A stretch of DNA of 64,000 nt from positions 1 through 64,000 of the forward strand of contig NZ_JARUKV010000010.1 of assembly GCF_029688865.1 (NCBI RefSeq), written 5' to 3'. The DNA comes from Natronococcus sp. A-GB7. GTDB lineage: Archaea > Halobacteriota > Halobacteria > Halobacteriales > Natrialbaceae. The notes under the pieces were generated by a model, which was given only the letters and a program-made list of their open reading frames with translations, did no database searches and had not been told where the DNA came from. Numbering within the stretch: the stretch's first letter is position 1; every line of letters begins with the position of its first letter. The position numbers and the translations under genes were made by a program. Positions 45,512 to 54,673 of this stretch are shown piece by piece.

Positions 45512-45861
45512 CGAATCACCCGTACGTTGGATCCCTCGGGGTTGTCCTCGAGCACCTGCTCGAGCGGGACGGTGTCGCCGACCTGTTCGATCTTCGTCTC
45601 TGCGGAGGACGAAAAGTCGACGGCGGCGACGGTGACGTTTTTCTGTAGCGCGCCGGATCCCAGCACCTTGCCGGGAACGACGACGGTCTCTTCCTCGCGT
45701 GCGTATCGCTCGATACGGCCCAGATTGACCTCGGCGTGAGTTCGCCGGGGCTTCTCGAGTCGATCCGCAACGTCTTGCCAGACGTCGGCGTCCCGTTCCC
45801 GGGACGTCGACTTCAGCTCGGCGATGAGATCGTTGAGCCTCGGATTGGTTTTACTACTCAT
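45508..45861 (-). CDS. rpl18e: 50S ribosomal protein L18e
   Basis: The 117-residue L15-like protein starts [17 protein letters not shown] and has [13 protein letters not shown]. It follows tRNA-Leu in the operon. Start ATG at 45861 has no rival. Confidence 0.96.
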   Translation of the reverse strand: MSSKTNPRLNDLIAELKSTSRERDADVWQDVADRLEKPRRTHAEVNLGRIERYAREEETVVVPGKVLGSGALQKNVTVAAVDFSSSAETKIEQVGDTVPLEQVLEDNPEGSNVRVIR

Positions 45862-45933
45862 TGGTTTCCTCCAAACACTGCGTGATCGACGGACTCAGGA
45901 CTGTCGTCGATCGGAATCGGTTGTGAGAAGTGA

Positions 45934-46018
45934 TGCAGGGAGCAGGATTTGAACCTGCGGACTCCTACGAGACAGCGCCCTGAACGCTGCGCCGTTGGCC
46001 TGACTTGGCTATCCCTGC
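45934..46018 (-). tRNA. tRNA-Leu (anticodon CAG)
   Basis: The 85-base type II tRNA has acceptor GCAGGGA/TCCCTGC, anticodon stem CAGCG/CGCTG around loop TTCAGGG, and a variable arm. It is embedded between rpoD and rpl18e on the same strand, so it is likely processed from the operon transcript. CCA is not encoded. Confidence 0.93.
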
Positions 46019-46150
46019 TCGCACTTCCGTGTACCCGTCGCCCCTTCAAACCCCTTTCGATTCGAGCCGCCGAGACCTCGCCAGTCTCGCAGGAGACGGC
46101 GCTGGCGAGGGGCGTTTCGGCGACGTGGGTTCGGGGGCGTCGGATCATGT

Positions 46151-46900
46151 CTATAGCTGTACTGCCTCTTCGAGTTCGGTCGCGCGGGCCTCGATCGAGT
46201 CGGCGGCTCGCGTGACCAGTTCCTCGACGGTGAACGAGCCGTCCGTCTCCACGTGGAAGACGAAGGCGTTCGGCACGTCCTCCAGGGTGACCTCCTTGCC
46301 GGGGTGTCGGGTCGAGATGTCGTGGTCGAACTCGCTCGTCGGTACGAGTTCGCCGTTCTCCTCGACGACCCCCCGGACGATCTGGGATTCGGGCTCCTGG
46401 AACTCCGGCAGGTCGTCGACGACCTCCACGCGCTGGAGGTGTCGGTAGCCGACCGCGACCCCGCCCTGGTGTTTCGCGTGGTTCTTCCCGCGCTCGAGTC
46501 GGGCCTCGGCCTCGGCCTCGAGGCGCTGGCCGTCCTTGAGCTCGATGATCGGGACGTTCTCGTCGGCGGCTTCGACGAGCGAGTCGCTCGAGACGAGATC
46601 GCCCGAGTAGGCGGTGGCCGGTCCTTCGACGTCGATCGAGAGCGTCACGGTGTCGTCCTCGACGAACTCGCCTTCCGGCGGGGTCGTCAGCGGGACGAGT
46701 CCGAGCCGCAGAGCGAGCTGTTCGTCGAACATCACCGACGAGTTCTCGACGAACCTGACGGTGTCGATCGCCATCGTCGGAACGTCGGCGACCATCGCGC
46801 GACGGATCCCGTTGGCGAACGCGGGGGTGATCCCGCGGACGAGGAACCGACCCTCTCGATCCCCGCGTTCGACGAACTCGACGTCGTACTCCTCACTCAT
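46151..46900 (-). CDS. rpoD: DNA-directed RNA polymerase subunit D
   Basis: The 249-residue subunit (Rpb3 homologue) nucleates polymerase assembly with subunits L, N and P. Landmarks are [19 protein letters not shown] and [12 protein letters not shown]. No Cys occurs, so the Fe-S cluster site of some archaeal D subunits is absent here, as in other haloarchaea. It follows rps11 by 3 bases. Confidence 0.96.
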   Translation of the reverse strand: MSEEYDVEFVERGDREGRFLVRGITPAFANGIRRAMVADVPTMAIDTVRFVENSSVMFDEQLALRLGLVPLTTPPEGEFVEDDTVTLSIDVEGPATAYSGDLVSSDSLVEAADENVPIIELKDGQRLEAEAEARLERGKNHAKHQGGVAVGYRHLQRVEVVDDLPEFQEPESQIVRGVVEENGELVPTSEFDHDISTRHPGKEVTLEDVPNAFVFHVETDGSFTVEELVTRAADSIEARATELEEAVQL

Positions 46901-46903
46901 GGG

Positions 46904-47293
46904 TTAGTAGCCGCCCTTCCCTTTGGGTGCGCGCGATCCGTCGTGCGGGATCGGCGTGACGTCCTCGATGCGCCCGATCTCGATGCCCGAGCGGGCCAGC
47001 GCGCGGATCGTCGCCTGCGCGCCGGGACCGGGGGATTTCTGGAGGTTGCCGCCGGGGCCGCGCACGCGAACGTGCAGGCCCGTGATTCCTGCGGCTTTGA
47101 CCTCCTCGGCGATCGATTCGGCCATCTGCATCGCCGCGTACGGCGAGGCCTCGTCGCGGTTCTGCTTGACCGCGGTCCCGCCGGAGGACTTGGCGATCGT
47201 CTCCGACCCGGTGAGGTCGGTGACGGTCATGATCGTGTTGTTGAACGATGCGTGCACGTGGGCTACGCCCCACTTCTCGTCGTCCTGGCTCAT
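46904..47293 (-). CDS. rps11: 30S ribosomal protein S11
   Basis: The 129-residue protein has [38 protein letters not shown] and [18 protein letters not shown]. The start ATG at 47293 is set by the conserved N-terminus. Confidence 0.97.
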   Translation of the reverse strand: MSQDDEKWGVAHVHASFNNTIMTVTDLTGSETIAKSSGGTAVKQNRDEASPYAAMQMAESIAEEVKAAGITGLHVRVRGPGGNLQKSPGPGAQATIRALARSGIEIGRIEDVTPIPHDGSRAPKGKGGY

Positions 47294-47294
47294 G

Positions 47295-47816
47295 TTATTG
47301 CTCCTCCGCGCGTTCCGGGTGCAGGTCGTCCGACAGCGGGCTGTTCTCCTCGAAGCCGACGAGATCCTCCTCGTCGACGTCGACGACGTAGGAGGGGACC
47401 CGGTGGCGCTGGCCGTCGACCACGATGTGGCCGTGGACGATGAACTGACGGGCCTGCTGGGTCGTGTTCGCGAACCCCTTCCGGTAGACGACCGTCTGGA
47501 GACGGCGCTCGAGGACGTCCTCGATCTCGAGCGAGAGGACGTCGCCGAGCTCGTCGGCCTCGTTGAGGATGCCGACGCGCTTGAGTCGCCCGAGGAACTC
47601 CTCGGAGCGACGCATGACGGTCTCGTCGTCCTGGGCCTGGCCGAGCAGGTCACGAGCCTCGCGTCGGTAGGAACGAAGCTCGGACTGCGCTCGCCAGAGC
47701 TCCTCCTTGTTCGAGAGCCCGTAGCGCTCGACCAGCGAGTGTTCGTCGGCGATGCGCTCGCCCTGGTAGGGATGGTTCGGCGTCTCGTACTGCTTGGTGT
47801 CGGTTCCGAGCGGCAT
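47295..47816 (-). CDS. rps4: 30S ribosomal protein S4
   Basis: The 173-residue archaeal S4 has an S4 RNA-binding domain around [20 protein letters not shown] and [19 protein letters not shown] overlaps the rps13 stop by one base. Confidence 0.97.
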   Translation of the reverse strand: MPLGTDTKQYETPNHPYQGERIADEHSLVERYGLSNKEELWRAQSELRSYRREARDLLGQAQDDETVMRRSEEFLGRLKRVGILNEADELGDVLSLEIEDVLERRLQTVVYRKGFANTTQQARQFIVHGHIVVDGQRHRVPSYVVDVDEEDLVGFEENSPLSDDLHPERAEEQ

Positions 47817-48331
47817 TATTCGTCATCCTCCTCGGCGGCTTCCTCTTCCTGTTCCTCACGGATCTCCTCGACGTTGACGCCGATGGTGCCCTCCGTACGA
47901 CCGGTGGACTTCGTTCGCTGGCCACGGACCTTCTGGCCGCGCTTGTGGCGAACGCCCCTGTAGGAGTCGATCATCTTCATCCGGTTGATGTCGTGCTGTC
48001 GGGTCAACTGGAGATCGTTGCCGATCTCGTGGGTTGTTTCGCCGGTGTAGAAGTCGTGCTGGCGGTTGTTGAGCCAGTCCGGAACTTCGTCGGCGTAGTT
48101 CTCTACGAGTGTCACGACCTCGTCGATGACGTCTTCGTCGAGTCGGCCGAACGTTGCCGTTCGGTCGACGCCCGCTTTCTCGGCGATGAGTCGGGCGGTC
48201 CGACGACCGATCCCGTTCATCTCCGAGAGCGAGCGTTCGACGGATTTCGTCCCGTCGAGGTCGGTTTGACCGATGCGGACGAAGTATTGAAGGTCTTCGT
48301 CCTCTTGCTCTTGAGGTTCTTCCTCGCTCAT
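47816..48331 (-). CDS. rps13: 30S ribosomal protein S13
   Basis: The 171-residue protein has [15 protein letters not shown] and [20 protein letters not shown] and an acidic tail ([17 protein letters not shown]). It heads the ribosomal/polymerase operon, 71 bases downstream of tRNA-Ser on the same strand. Confidence 0.97.
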   Translation of the reverse strand: MSEEEPQEQEDEDLQYFVRIGQTDLDGTKSVERSLSEMNGIGRRTARLIAEKAGVDRTATFGRLDEDVIDEVVTLVENYADEVPDWLNNRQHDFYTGETTHEIGNDLQLTRQHDINRMKMIDSYRGVRHKRGQKVRGQRTKSTGRTEGTIGVNVEEIREEQEEEAAEEDDE

Positions 48332-48402
48332 GTGTGGTGAATCTGTGTCTGGTGTGCGCGCGTTTCAGAGCCGACCGACTGGACGTCGATCGGGTAAGCC
48401 GA

Positions 48403-48485
48403 CGTCGTGGCGGGGATTTGAACCCCGGAGGCTTGACGCCACATGGTTAGCAACCATGCGCCTTGGGCCGCTTGGCTACCACGAC
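48403..48485 (-). tRNA. tRNA-Ser (anticodon GCT)
   Basis: The 83-base type II tRNA has acceptor GTCGTGG/CCACGAC, anticodon stem CATGG/CCATG around TTGCTAA and a long variable arm. It probably shares the transcript of the S13 operon. A CTTAAG box lies on the minus strand at about 48565-48572. Confidence 0.93.
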
Positions 48486-48664
48486 ACGGTGTGTTTATCG
48501 TCGCCCGTACGGACTCGGGGACGGCGTCCCCTGCACGTATTGCACTCACACCTATCGCCGATGGGTACTTAAGCGCAACGAATCCCCTCCGCTGCGGCCG
48601 TGACACGTTGACAAAACGGAAGGGCCGGCGCTTATTACCGACGCCTTCGTACTGCCGTCAACGC

Positions 48665-49639
48665 GTGCCACGAAACGCCCTCCTCGTCCGCCTCGTCGCA
48701 GCGGTCGCCGCGATCGTCGCGATCGGGCTGGCCGCGGCGACCGTCCGGTCCCCGCTCGAGACCGGCGGCTCCGGTGGGACGGGAACCGGCGAGGGTGACG
48801 GCGCCGGAACGGGGCAGCCGCCCGAGACCGATCCCCAGACCGGCGGCGAGATCCCGCCGTTTCTCGAGTACCTCCTCTACGCCGTCGTCGCCCTGCTCGC
48901 GATCGTTCTGGTCTGGTACCTGCTGGCCCACCGCCGGGACGCCGTTCGGCTGCTCGCGATCGCCCTCGTCGTCGCGCTCGTCGCCCTCGGCTTGGCGTAC
49001 GCGCTGGCGGCGCTGGGAACGGTCCCGCTCGGCGGCGAGGAGCCGGCCGGCGACGAGACCGAGGAGCCGGGTATCGGCGAGGAGGGGGGCGAGCCCGGGG
49101 ACGGTGACGGCGAGCGGTCGGTGCCCACCGGACCGCTGCTCGGCGTTCTCGCCGTTCTCGCTGCCGTCTTCGTCGGCGGGCTACTGTTGACCCGGAGTGC
49201 GACCGAACCGACGGCTCCGTCCTCGAGGTCGGAACCCGAAGACGACGGGCGAACGCCGACCGGAGCCGAGGCCGCTGCCGTCGGCTCGGCCGCGGGTCGC
49301 GCAGCCGACCGAATCGACGAGGGGACGGCCGCCGACAACGAGGTGTACCGCGCCTGGCGGGAGATGACTGCCCCCCTCGAGGTCGACCGTCCCGATTCGA
49401 GTACCCCCCGGGAGTTCGCCGACGCCGCGGTCGAGGCCGGACTCGAGCGCGACCACGTCGACGAACTCACGCGGCTGTTCGAGGACGTCAGGTACGGCGA
49501 CGCCCAGACGACGGCGGCGATGGAGCGGCGAGCCGTGTCGGTCCTCCGGAAGATCGAGTCCGAGTACGCCGACGGCAAAGCGGAGTCGGGATCGGAAGAG
49601 ACCGATCGGGGGGCCGCCGACGGAGGGGACGGGACGTGA
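48665..49639 (+). CDS. DUF4129-type membrane protein
   Basis: The 324-residue protein has a signal-like first helix, a G/E-rich loop and three further spans (about 58-83, 90-112, 158-178). A cytoplasmic C-terminal part has YRAWREMTAPLEVDRPDSST and TPREFADAAVEAGL, as expected for DUF4129. It starts with GTG at 48665, with a TATA-like CTTATTAC about 30 bases upstream. The stop overlaps the DUF58 gene (GTGA). Confidence 0.75.
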   Translation: MPRNALLVRLVAAVAAIVAIGLAAATVRSPLETGGSGGTGTGEGDGAGTGQPPETDPQTGGEIPPFLEYLLYAVVALLAIVLVWYLLAHRRDAVRLLAIALVVALVALGLAYALAALGTVPLGGEEPAGDETEEPGIGEEGGEPGDGDGERSVPTGPLLGVLAVLAAVFVGGLLLTRSATEPTAPSSRSEPEDDGRTPTGAEAAAVGSAAGRAADRIDEGTAADNEVYRAWREMTAPLEVDRPDSSTPREFADAAVEAGLERDHVDELTRLFEDVRYGDAQTTAAMERRAVSVLRKIESEYADGKAESGSEETDRGAADGGDGT

Positions 49640-51582
49640 ACGCCCGAGCCGTCGCGTTGGCGCTCGGCCTGGCAGCGTTCGCCGCCGCGCTCGCCGTCCT
49701 CGCCGGGGTCCTCGAGTTCGGGCTCGCACAACCGGTGATGATCGCCGTCGGTCTCGTAGCGGTCGCGATCGGCCTCCGGGCGCTGTTCGCCCGCGAACCG
49801 CCCCGGAACGTCGGCACGCCCGATCCCGAGCGCCCGACAGCGGTCCCCGTCCCGGGCGAAACGCTTCGGGAGTCGCTCGGCGCCTTCCGGTCGATCGAGA
49901 CGAGTTACGCGGTCACGAGCCGTCGAACCGCCGCGGGGCTTCGAGCCGCAGCGATCGCGGTCTGCTCTCGGTTCGGCGGGGACGACGAGCAGCGAGCCCG
50001 AGAGCGCGTCGAGTCCGGGGAGTGGACCGACGACGACGTCGCGGCCGCCTTCCTCTCGCCCTCGCTCGAGCGGCCGTCGGGATCGGTTCGCGACCGGATC
50101 GCAGCCGTCGCGGGTCGCGGGTCGCGGTTCGACGACGGCGTTCGACGCTCGGTCGCCGCCATCGCGAGGGTCGGCGACGGCGAGAGCGACAGCTCGCTTC
50201 CTCGGTACGATCCCGACGAGGGACGGTCCGCTCGCGACCGGGGGACACGGACCGCCACGGACCCGATCGACGGCACCCAACGGCGCCGCGAGCGCGCGAC
50301 GAACTACTGGCACGGAATCGGCGTCGTCGCGCTGCTGGCTGTCGGCGTCGGTGTCGTCGCCGAGACCCCCGCGGTCGTCCTGGCCGGCGTCGTCGGCGTC
50401 GGCTACGCCGGCTTCTCCCGGGCGTTCGAGCCGCCCGAACTCGACCTCTCGATCGATCGCGAACTGAGCGACGACGAGCCCGCGCCCGGCGACGAGATCG
50501 ACGTGACGGTGACGATTACCAACGAGCGCGACGGGTTCGTCCCCGACCTCCGGATCGTCGACGGCGTCCCCGCAGGGATGGCCGTCGTCGAGGGCTCGAG
50601 TCGGCTCGGAACCGCACTCCGGCCCGGCGAGTCGGTTCGCCTCGAGTACGCGGTCGCGGTCGGCCGCGGACGCCACGCGTTCGACCCCGCGCTGGCGGTC
50701 GTCGGGGATCTCTCGCGGTCGACCGAACGCGAGTACCTGGTCGGTGCGGAGACGACGGTCGTCTGCGAGCCCGAACTGCGGCCGGTCGCAGCCCCGGTTC
50801 CGCTGCGTCCCACCGGAGCCACCGTCTCGGGTCGCCTCCGGACGGAGGAGGCGGGCGCCGGAACGACCTTCCACTCGGTCCGGCAGTATCGGAGGGGCGA
50901 CCCCCTCGCCCGGGTCGACTGGAACCGCCGCGCCAGAACCGGCGAGCTGGCGACGCTGCAGTTCCACGAGGAGCGCTCGGCCCGCGTCGTCGTCCTGATC
51001 GACGCCCGGCGGGACGCCTACCTGGCGCCCGACTCCGAGGCCACCCACGCCGTCGACCGGTCGGTCGCCGTGGCGGGTCGGATCGCCGCCTCGCTGCTGG
51101 CCGACGGCGACACCGTCGGCCTGGCCGGACTGGGGGCACTCCCGCAGGAGGCTGACACCGAGCCCTGCTGGCTCGCGCCGGCTGCGGGACGTCACCACGA
51201 GGCACGGTTCGCGGAGCTACTTGCGACCCACCCGCAGTTTTCGACGATCCCGCCGACGAACGAGGGACGATGGCTCTGGCAGCTACGCGGGCTCAGACGA
51301 CGACTCGCGACCGGGACGCAGGTCGTCTTCCTGACGCCGCTCTGTGACGGCGTCTCGGCCGACATCGCCCGCAGACTCGATTCGCGAGGGTATCCGGTTA
51401 CGGTCGTCAGCCCGGATCCGACCGCCGACGGCACCGCCGGCGAGCGACTGGCCCGCGTCGCCAGGGAGGTTCGAGGATTCGACCTCCGGCGAGCGGGGAT
51501 CCCCGTGATCGACTGGCCCGCCGACGAGTCGATCGATACCGTCTTCGCCCGGCGAGCCGCGAGCGCGGGTGATCATCGGTGA
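49636..51582 (+). CDS. DUF58 protein fused to an N-terminal membrane domain
   Basis: The 648-residue protein has an N-terminal hydrophobic pair (about 5-47) with a predicted globular part (about 80-205), a second hydrophobic pair (about 217-252), then a DUF58 domain with EPPELDLSIDRELSDDEPAPG and SVRQYRRGDPLARVDWNRRA near 410-440. A vWA-like region follows. The N-terminal half would ordinarily be a separate gene in such clusters, so this may be a fusion. No MoxR ATPase gene is adjacent. Likely part of a membrane complex. Confidence 0.78.
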   Translation: MNARAVALALGLAAFAAALAVLAGVLEFGLAQPVMIAVGLVAVAIGLRALFAREPPRNVGTPDPERPTAVPVPGETLRESLGAFRSIETSYAVTSRRTAAGLRAAAIAVCSRFGGDDEQRARERVESGEWTDDDVAAAFLSPSLERPSGSVRDRIAAVAGRGSRFDDGVRRSVAAIARVGDGESDSSLPRYDPDEGRSARDRGTRTATDPIDGTQRRRERATNYWHGIGVVALLAVGVGVVAETPAVVLAGVVGVGYAGFSRAFEPPELDLSIDRELSDDEPAPGDEIDVTVTITNERDGFVPDLRIVDGVPAGMAVVEGSSRLGTALRPGESVRLEYAVAVGRGRHAFDPALAVVGDLSRSTEREYLVGAETTVVCEPELRPVAAPVPLRPTGATVSGRLRTEEAGAGTTFHSVRQYRRGDPLARVDWNRRARTGELATLQFHEERSARVVVLIDARRDAYLAPDSEATHAVDRSVAVAGRIAASLLADGDTVGLAGLGALPQEADTEPCWLAPAAGRHHEARFAELLATHPQFSTIPPTNEGRWLWQLRGLRRRLATGTQVVFLTPLCDGVSADIARRLDSRGYPVTVVSPDPTADGTAGERLARVAREVRGFDLRRAGIPVIDWPADESIDTVFARRAASAGDHR

Positions 51583-52115
51583 GCGAGATCACTCGCCGAC
51601 CGACCGTTCGCTCGAGCGTCGCCGCTGGTGCCGTCGTCCTCGTCGCCGTCCTCGCCGCGGGGAGCCAGTCGGCGAGCGCCCTCGGGTTCGGTGCGGTCGG
51701 TGGGGTCGTCTTCGCCGGCGGACTAGCAACCGGTCGCCACCGCGCCGTCGACGCCGGAGCGCTCGCGCTCTTCTTCGGGGTCGTCGCCGGCGGGCTCGAG
51801 GCGCCGACCGTCGAGGCGACGATCGTCGCCACGGTCGCGACCGTCGTCGCCTGGGACCTCGCCCACGGGGCGATCGCGCTCGGCGACCAGCTCGGCCGGG
51901 AGGCTGAGACGCGCCAGCTCGAGGCGATTCGGGCGATCTCGAGCCTTCTCGTGGGGCTGCTGTCGGGGACTGTCGGTTACGCGGTGTACGTCTTCGGCGG
52001 AAGCGGCCAGCCGGTCGCGGCCGTCGTCCTGTTGCTCGTCGCCGCGGTGCTCATCGTCGTCGGGTTCGGCGGCGGACGGGCGGGATCGACCCGTCGGCGA
52101 CGAACACGCCACTGA
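51579..52115 (+). CDS. Small membrane protein of the DUF58 cluster
   Basis: The 178-residue protein has about five hydrophobic helices (AAGAVVLVAVLAAGS, GAVGGVVFAGGLATG, VVAGGLEAPTV etc.) and a basic C-terminus. Its GTG start overlaps the DUF58 stop. No known family other than the cluster context. Confidence 0.72.
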   Translation: MSEITRRPTVRSSVAAGAVVLVAVLAAGSQSASALGFGAVGGVVFAGGLATGRHRAVDAGALALFFGVVAGGLEAPTVEATIVATVATVVAWDLAHGAIALGDQLGREAETRQLEAIRAISSLLVGLLSGTVGYAVYVFGGSGQPVAAVVLLLVAAVLIVVGFGGGRAGSTRRRRTRH

Positions 52116-52176
52116 GCGGCGGAGCTGCGGAGCGTATCGGCCACAATAGTTTTCTATGCTGACAGAAATGGTCGGT

Positions 52177-52614
52177 ATGGAGCGACGCGCGTTCCTCGCG
52201 ACGGTGGCGGCGACCGGGTGGTTCGCCGCCACCGCGGGCTGTCTCGAGCGGCTTCCGGGTGTGGGCCTCGAGACCTCGTTCGAGACGACCGCTGCGGAGT
52301 TGTCCGTCGAGGAGCCGCCCGATGTGACCGTCGACGGCGACGACGTCGTCGTCCGCGGAACGATCGAGTACGGCTCGAGCAGCTGTGGCGGGATCGAACT
52401 AGCTCACGCAGAATACGAGTCCTCGCAGCGCCGGCTCGACGTTCTCGTCGTCGCGGCCGACGACTCGGGGTGGGCGTCGGCCTGCTCGGACGATCTGGTC
52501 GAGGAAGGATACCGCCTCGAGGCGACGGTCGGCGACGAGCTCCGGCGGGTCGCCGCGACCGAACACCACGCGTTCGGTGAGACGTACTCGACGACCGTCG
52601 ACGGACTGGATTAG
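52177..52614 (+). CDS. Small Tat-type lipoprotein
   Basis: The 145-residue protein has [13 protein letters not shown] and lipobox ATAGC (Cys22), then a beta-rich domain with a possible disulfide pair (SSCGG and SACSD). The function is not evident. The ATG at 52177 puts the twin arginines at the correct place. It overlaps the moaA 3' end by 4 bases. Confidence 0.7.
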   Translation: MERRAFLATVAATGWFAATAGCLERLPGVGLETSFETTAAELSVEEPPDVTVDGDDVVVRGTIEYGSSSCGGIELAHAEYESSQRRLDVLVVAADDSGWASACSDDLVEEGYRLEATVGDELRRVAATEHHAFGETYSTTVDGLD

Positions 52615-53597
52615 ACCTCCGCGTACCCCTCGACGTACTCGTCGTTGATCTCCCACTCGCCGTCGTCGTTCTTGACCATGTACTCTCCGTAGTAGGGGAC
52701 CCGGTTCGCGACGACCTCGCGGTAGGCCTCCCGGATCTCGGGTTTGGTCATCTCGCCCATCGGGCGCAGGTCGTCGCTGCGGTTGAGACAGCCCTTCAGG
52801 TACCCCTCGTGGGTGACCCGAACGCGGTGGCAGTTCGCACAGAAGGTCGGGTTCTCGACGGGGTCGACGATTTCGACCATCCCCCGTCCGCCGTCGTCGT
52901 CCTCGATCCAGTACCGCTTCCGGTCGTGCATCTCCCGGTGTTCGACTTCGGCGGCCTGCTCGGCGAGCCAGTCGTGGACCCGCTGGATGTCGATGTTCCA
53001 CTCCGGCCGACCCGTCAGCTCGGGCATGTACTCGATCAGTTGGAGCTGGAGCCCGTCGTTCTCGGCGACGTGGTCGACCATCTCCGGGACGTACCCCGCA
53101 GTGTGTTCGAAAACGACCATGTTGAGTTTGACAGGATCGAGGCCGGCGTCGACAGCTGCCCGGACGCCCTCGAGGACCTTCTCGTAGGCGCCGCTTTTCG
53201 TCACCGCGGCGAAGTCCTCGGGGTCGAGCGCGTCCTGGGAGACGTTGACCCGCTCGAGTCCGGCGTCGACTAAGTCCTCGGCCCGTCCCGGGAGGAAGGT
53301 GCCGTTGGTCGTCAGCGAGACCTCCATCGAGTCGGGCGTACGCTCGATGATCTCCTCGAGATCCTGGCGCAGCATCGGCTCCCCGCCCGTGAACTTCACC
53401 GAGTCGACGCCGAACTCCTCGACGACCTCGAGGAAGCGCACGACGTCGTCGGCGCTCATCTCGTCGTCCTGTGGATCCATCGGTCCGCGCGTGTCGCCGA
53501 GCCCCTCGTTGTGACAGTAGATGCAGTCGAAGTTGCACCGATCGGTGAGCGAGATCCGAACCCCCGTGACCTCGCGCCCGAACTCGTCGGTTAACAT
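52611..53597 (-). CDS. moaA: GTP 3',8-cyclase MoaA (molybdopterin synthesis)
   Basis: The 328-residue radical-SAM enzyme converts GTP in the first step of molybdenum cofactor synthesis. Cluster ligands: N-terminal C-x3-C-x2-C (CNFDCIYC, about 22-29) and C-terminal [18 protein letters not shown]. It ends EGYAEV, not with the Gly-Gly of bacterial MoaA. ATG at 53597. Confidence 0.93.
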   Translation of the reverse strand: MLTDEFGREVTGVRISLTDRCNFDCIYCHNEGLGDTRGPMDPQDDEMSADDVVRFLEVVEEFGVDSVKFTGGEPMLRQDLEEIIERTPDSMEVSLTTNGTFLPGRAEDLVDAGLERVNVSQDALDPEDFAAVTKSGAYEKVLEGVRAAVDAGLDPVKLNMVVFEHTAGYVPEMVDHVAENDGLQLQLIEYMPELTGRPEWNIDIQRVHDWLAEQAAEVEHREMHDRKRYWIEDDDGGRGMVEIVDPVENPTFCANCHRVRVTHEGYLKGCLNRSDDLRPMGEMTKPEIREAYREVVANRVPYYGEYMVKNDDGEWEINDEYVEGYAEV

Positions 53598-53736
53598 ACC
53601 ACCCAGTTTCAGGTGAAACCGCTTAAGTTCGCCGGACGAAATCGACCTTCGTAACCTATTTCGGTTTCGTCAGCGGCGGTGCAGTTCCACCTCACGTGGT
53701 GTATGACTCTTGCAGCCGGCCGTCGTGTGACTCGGT

Positions 53737-54396
53737 ATGAGTACGATCGCCGAGTTCACGATCCCCGCCGAGGCGTTCGCGCTCGGGCACACGCTCGAGC
53801 ACGCCTCCGATCTCGATGTCGAAGTCGAGCGCGTCGTCGCGGCGGCTCCCGAGACGGTGATACCCTGCGTCCGACTCCTCGGCGACGAGGAGACCCTCGA
53901 GCGCGCCGACGACGCGCTCGCCGAGGATCCGACGGTCGAGGCCGCGACGCCGATCCTCGAACTCGAGGACGAACGGTGTTACCGGATCCGGTGGAACGAG
54001 ACGGTCGTCGACGCAGTCCACCTCCTGACCAGGGAGCAGGCGACGGTGCTCGAGGCGGGCCTCGAGGGCGATCGCTGGCGGTTTCGCGTCCTGTTTCCGG
54101 ATCGGGAGGCGCTGGCCCGGAGTTACGAGTTCGCGACCGATCAGGGGGTTCCGATCGACCTGCGGAAGATCAACCGTCTCGAGGAGACCCGCCACGGTCG
54201 GTTCGATCTGACCGATCCCCAGTACGAGACGCTCGTCGCGGCGCTCGAGTACGGCTATTACGATATCCCCCGGGAGATCGACATGGAGGCGCTGTCGGAC
54301 GAACTCGAGATCTCACACCAGGCCCTCTCCGAGCGGCTGCGGCGGGCCCACCTGACGCTCGTGAGGGAGGCAGTCGGCACCGACGACGCGCGGTGA
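53737..54396 (+). CDS. HTH-10 (bacterio-opsin-activator-type) regulator
   Basis: The 219-residue protein has an N-terminal regulatory domain and the C-terminal HTH-10 domain with LTDPQYETLVAALEYGYYDI and ELEISHQALSERLRRAHLTL (about 155-210). It is probably a transcription factor; the effector is unknown. It is followed by a small acidic gene. Confidence 0.88.
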   Translation: MSTIAEFTIPAEAFALGHTLEHASDLDVEVERVVAAAPETVIPCVRLLGDEETLERADDALAEDPTVEAATPILELEDERCYRIRWNETVVDAVHLLTREQATVLEAGLEGDRWRFRVLFPDREALARSYEFATDQGVPIDLRKINRLEETRHGRFDLTDPQYETLVAALEYGYYDIPREIDMEALSDELEISHQALSERLRRAHLTLVREAVGTDDAR

Positions 54397-54442
54397 GCGC
54401 GCCGGCAGAACACCTACTTCCGTCGGCGGGCAACGAGCCTCC

Positions 54443-54673
54443 ATGGACCGAGAGATGCTCGCGGATCAGCAGCGACTCGTCGAACTCGTCGAGGAGGAGG
54501 GGTGGGACGTCACCGACCTCGAGATCTCGGCCTACGATAGCCCGTGGTCCGACGAGGACGATCCCGAGGCAACGGTGACGATCACGGCACGAAAACCGTA
54601 CGAGAACGAGGACGACGAGAGTGGCTCGGATCGCGACAGCGATGACGACGAGAACCCGTTCCGCGTGAACTAA
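54443..54673 (+). CDS. Small acidic protein of unknown function (76 residues)
   Basis: The protein MDREMLADQQRLVELVEEEG has a short helix and beta strands (TVTITARKPY), then an acidic S/D/E tail. The 3' end overlaps rtcB by 4 bases. No family recognised. Codon use supports coding. Confidence 0.6.
   Translation: MDREMLADQQRLVELVEEEGWDVTDLEISAYDSPWSDEDDPEATVTITARKPYENEDDESGSDRDSDDDENPFRVN

Noticed and set aside
48877-51198. Minus-strand open frame of 773 codons
   Set aside because: Antisense to the DUF4129 and DUF58 genes; no signals or motifs.
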